Positions 6,392 to 7,115 of a stretch of 7,115 nt of DNA are shown one piece after another; the first letter of the stretch is position 1, and each line of letters opens with the position of its first letter. The translations under genes were made by a program, and so were the position numbers. The stretch is from an uncultured Bacteroidota bacterium (GTDB taxonomy: Bacteria > Bacteroidota > Bacteroidia > Chitinophagales > Chitinophagaceae): contig CAIJZG010000100.1 of assembly GCA_903825065.1 (NCBI GenBank), positions 1 to 7,115 on the forward strand, written 5' to 3'. Below the pieces are notes generated by a model, which was not told where the DNA came from, made no database searches, and worked only from the letters and a program-made list of their open reading frames with translations.

Positions 6392-6405
6392 GTTTTTGCA
6401 AAAAC
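6392..6405. repeat. Perfect 14-base palindrome
   Basis: GTTTTTGCAAAAAC is fully self-complementary. It lies in the stretch between the DUF2892 promoter (6328-6372) and the micro-ORF at 6424. It may be a protein-binding site or a chance product of A/T runs. Apart from this palindrome, the promoter, the micro-ORF, the terminator and the hairpin listed separately, nothing else is recognised in the gene-poor stretch 6283-6616. Confidence 0.35.
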
Positions 6406-6423
6406 ATTAAGGAGGTTTCAAAA

Positions 6424-6456
6424 ATGGGTATAAAAAAAGCCACTCAATCAATTTGA
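6424..6456 (+). CDS. Candidate 10-codon micro-ORF with a full Shine-Dalgarno
   Basis: The ORF ATG-GGT-ATA... encodes MGIKKATQSI and stops at TGA (6454-6456). AAGGAGGT (6409-6416) matches the 16S anti-Shine-Dalgarno at eight bases and is seven bases from the ATG. No other gene in the window has such a site. The last six codons and the stop lie inside the terminator hairpin at 6432-6468, so a translating ribosome would prevent that hairpin from forming. This resembles a leader peptide, but the codons show no run of a particular amino acid. It may be a chance ORF: ten codons carry no statistical weight, and only the ribosome site speaks for it. Confidence 0.3.
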   Translation: MGIKKATQSI

Positions 6457-6468
6457 GAGGCTTTTTTT
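6432..6468. terminator. Near-symmetric intrinsic terminator
   Basis: A7-GCC-a-CTCAA (6432-6447) pairs with TTGAG-a-GGC-T7 (6453-6468) around a five-base loop, with one A-A mismatch. A and T runs on both sides let it work in either direction. On the plus strand the only candidate transcript it would end is a short one from the 6373-6423 stretch that includes the micro-ORF. It also isolates the DUF2892 promoter region from the genes on the right. Confidence 0.8.
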
Positions 6469-6484
6469 GGTAGAGTGTCCGTTA

Positions 6485-6552
6485 CAATTATCTAACCATT
6501 ATATGAAAGGATTGGTCTCGTTTTATGAGACAATTTTGTGGTTAGATTTTTG
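6485..6552. repeat. Nested inverted repeat (long two-part hairpin)
   Basis: The outer arms ATCTAACCA (6490-6498) and TGGTTAGAT (6539-6547) pair perfectly. They are extended, past two mismatches, by CAA (6485-6487) with TTG (6550-6552). Inside, ATT-g-GTCTC (6511-6519) pairs with GAGAC-AAT (6527-6534) around a seven-base loop with one bulged G. The result is a hairpin within a hairpin. The right outer arm runs into the candidate promoter of the 6617 gene. Its role is unknown: possibilities are a structured RNA leader, a cruciform, or the remnant of a small inverted-repeat element. Confidence 0.55.
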
Positions 6553-6579
6553 ATTTACAATTCATTAAATTATCTTTTG
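6549..6579 (+). promoter_or_regulatory. Candidate promoter of the 6617 gene
   Basis: TTTG (6549-6552) is followed after 18 bases by TATCTTTTG (6571-6579), close to the Bacteroidota pair TTTG-N19-TAnnTTTG but with one extra base inside the -7 element. Transcription would begin near 6586, about 30 bases before the ATG at 6617. The region is so T-rich that a chance match is quite possible. Confidence 0.35.
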
Positions 6580-6616
6580 TTTTTTTTAATATTATTTAAA
6601 TGTTGTATATTGTATT

Positions 6617-6781
6617 ATGAATAAGATATTATCCAACCCATATTTTAAATCTGTAATAGTTATAAGTTGTTTAATTGGAACTATTTTTCTTTTCAGATTT
6701 ATACCTAATCAGGATTTGAAAACTGTATTGGGAATTAGTGGTTTACTTCTTTTGTTATATTCTTTTAGTAAAAGAATATGA
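6617..6781 (+). CDS. Hypothetical 54-residue membrane protein
   Basis: The ORF starts MNKILSNPYFKSVIVI and has two hydrophobic stretches, about residues 12-29 and 37-49, separated by the polar PNQDLK. It ends in the basic tail SKRI, consistent with a small two-helix membrane protein. I do not recognise a family. Evidence that it is a real gene is that a second copy follows directly with similar protein sequence (17 of 35 aligned residues identical, from IGT to the end), even though the DNA has diverged, which implies past selection on the protein. Its stop overlaps the ATG of the next copy (ATGA, 6778-6781). There is no Shine-Dalgarno. Base composition is visibly more AT-rich than the sulfur and pump genes, so it may be recently acquired. 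Confidence 0.55.
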   Translation: MNKILSNPYFKSVIVISCLIGTIFLFRFIPNQDLKTVLGISGLLLLLYSFSKRI

Positions 6782-6968
6782 ATAAGACAACATTCTTTGG
6801 TGATTTTAAAATTTTTGAAAGGGTTGTATCATTTTAATATTGTTTGGTTTATAAATAGGAACTAATTTCTTTTTCAGTATTTTAACTAATAAGGATATCA
6901 AAACATATATTGAAATAAGTGGTTTATTACTTATTTCATATTCTTCTATTCAAAAGGAAAAGGTATGA
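6778..6968 (+). pseudogene. Decayed tandem copy of the 6617 small membrane-protein gene
   Basis: The copy starts with the same ATGAATAAG as its neighbour and reads MNKTTFFGDFKIFERVVSF before an in-frame TAA at 6835-6837. It continues as YCLVY in the same frame, then needs a frameshift near 6850 to reach IGTNFFFSILTNKDIKTY (from 6855) and SGLLLISYSS, ending at TGA 6966-6968. The latter half aligns without gaps to the 6617 product, with I-G-T, N-x-D-x-K-T, I-S-G-L-L-L and Y-S shared. One stop and one frameshift make it a probable pseudogene; a sequencing error could explain the frameshift but not both changes. Its stop overlaps the next ATG (ATGA at 6965-6968). The alternative is an intact gene with a non-ATG start near 6855, which is less likely. 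Confidence 0.5.
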
Positions 6969-7115
6969 AATTGAAAATGAACATTTACCTCCGTATCTTA
7001 TTTATACTTCTACTTGTATTTGATTTTTATTTAATATGGTTAGACATTAAAATTAAGTGGTTGATTAGTATTAGATATTTGATTGTTCCAATTACAATGA
7101 TTATTCCAACATATC
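6965..7115 (+). CDS. Hypothetical membrane protein, N-terminal 50 residues (cut by window edge)
   Basis: The frame is open from ATG 6965 to the right edge. It reads MKLKMNIYLRILFILLLVFD, then FYLIWLDIKIKWLISIRY, then a second hydrophobic stretch LIVPITMIIPTY. This gives two likely membrane helices, at about 8-25 and 37-49. The pattern of a helix, a short LD-containing loop and a proline-bearing helix recalls the N-terminus of YhhN/lysoplasmalogenase-like proteins, but this is a weak impression from 50 residues and should not be used as a name. Translation may be coupled to the upstream copy, whose stop overlaps this start. A second Met at codon 5 is an alternative start. Confidence 0.5.
   Translation, partial: MKLKMNIYLRILFILLLVFDFYLIWLDIKIKWLISIRYLIVPITMIIPTY

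Noticed and set aside
6600..6620. Six-codon ORF MLYIVL overlapping the 6617 start by ATGA
   Set aside because: Too short, with no ribosome site; such overlaps are frequent in AT-rich DNA.
6283..7115. CRISPR array, tRNA, rRNA or insertion sequence in the AT-rich right part
   Set aside because: No regularly spaced repeats, no tRNA-like cloverleaf or TTCGA-type arm, no rRNA segments and no transposase-like frame were found; the inverted repeats are single and short.

Overview
The window looks like a piece of a Bacteroidota (Bacteroidetes) chromosome, perhaps Chitinophagales-like, although the order cannot be fixed from this sequence. It is AT-rich. The main genes have no Shine-Dalgarno sequence, the pump adaptor has a lipobox lipoprotein signal, and the best promoters carry the Bacteroidota -7 element TAnnTTTG.

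Left part (1-3702, leftward): a tripartite RND efflux operon in the order TolC-like outer-membrane channel, lipoprotein membrane-fusion adaptor, RND inner-membrane transporter. The transporter is cut by the left window edge after 413 codons. Middle part (3919-5983, rightward, divergent from the pump): a sulfide:quinone oxidoreductase (SQR) family flavoprotein, a DsrC/TusE-family protein with only the C-terminal cysteine, and a DsrE2-like protein, followed by a terminator. Next (6076-6282, leftward, convergent): a small DUF2892 (YgaP-type) two-helix membrane protein.

The most informative signal is regulatory. Three sites resembling TGTRA-N6-TYACA (CRP/FNR-type) lie upstream of the pump operon, the SQR operon and the DUF2892 gene. 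In each case a TAnnTTTG-like -7 element is centred exactly 33 bases downstream of the operator centre. This is the geometry expected of class II activator-dependent promoters. It ties pump, sulfide oxidation, sulfur-carrier proteins and the small membrane protein into one predicted regulon. A reasonable model, by inference, is that SQR oxidises sulfide to protein-bound sulfane sulfur or polysulfide and passes electrons to quinone. DsrE2 and the one-cysteine DsrC would carry the sulfur, and the RND pump would expel a sulfur-linked or sulfide-associated compound. No regulator gene, rhodanese, TusA, persulfide dioxygenase, DsrAB or Hdr gene is inside the window.

Right part (6283-7115): very AT-rich, low-information DNA. 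It holds a short palindrome, a 10-codon ORF with a full Shine-Dalgarno whose end lies inside a terminator hairpin, a nested inverted repeat, a 54-residue putative membrane protein, a decayed tandem copy of that gene, and the start of another membrane protein that runs off the right edge.
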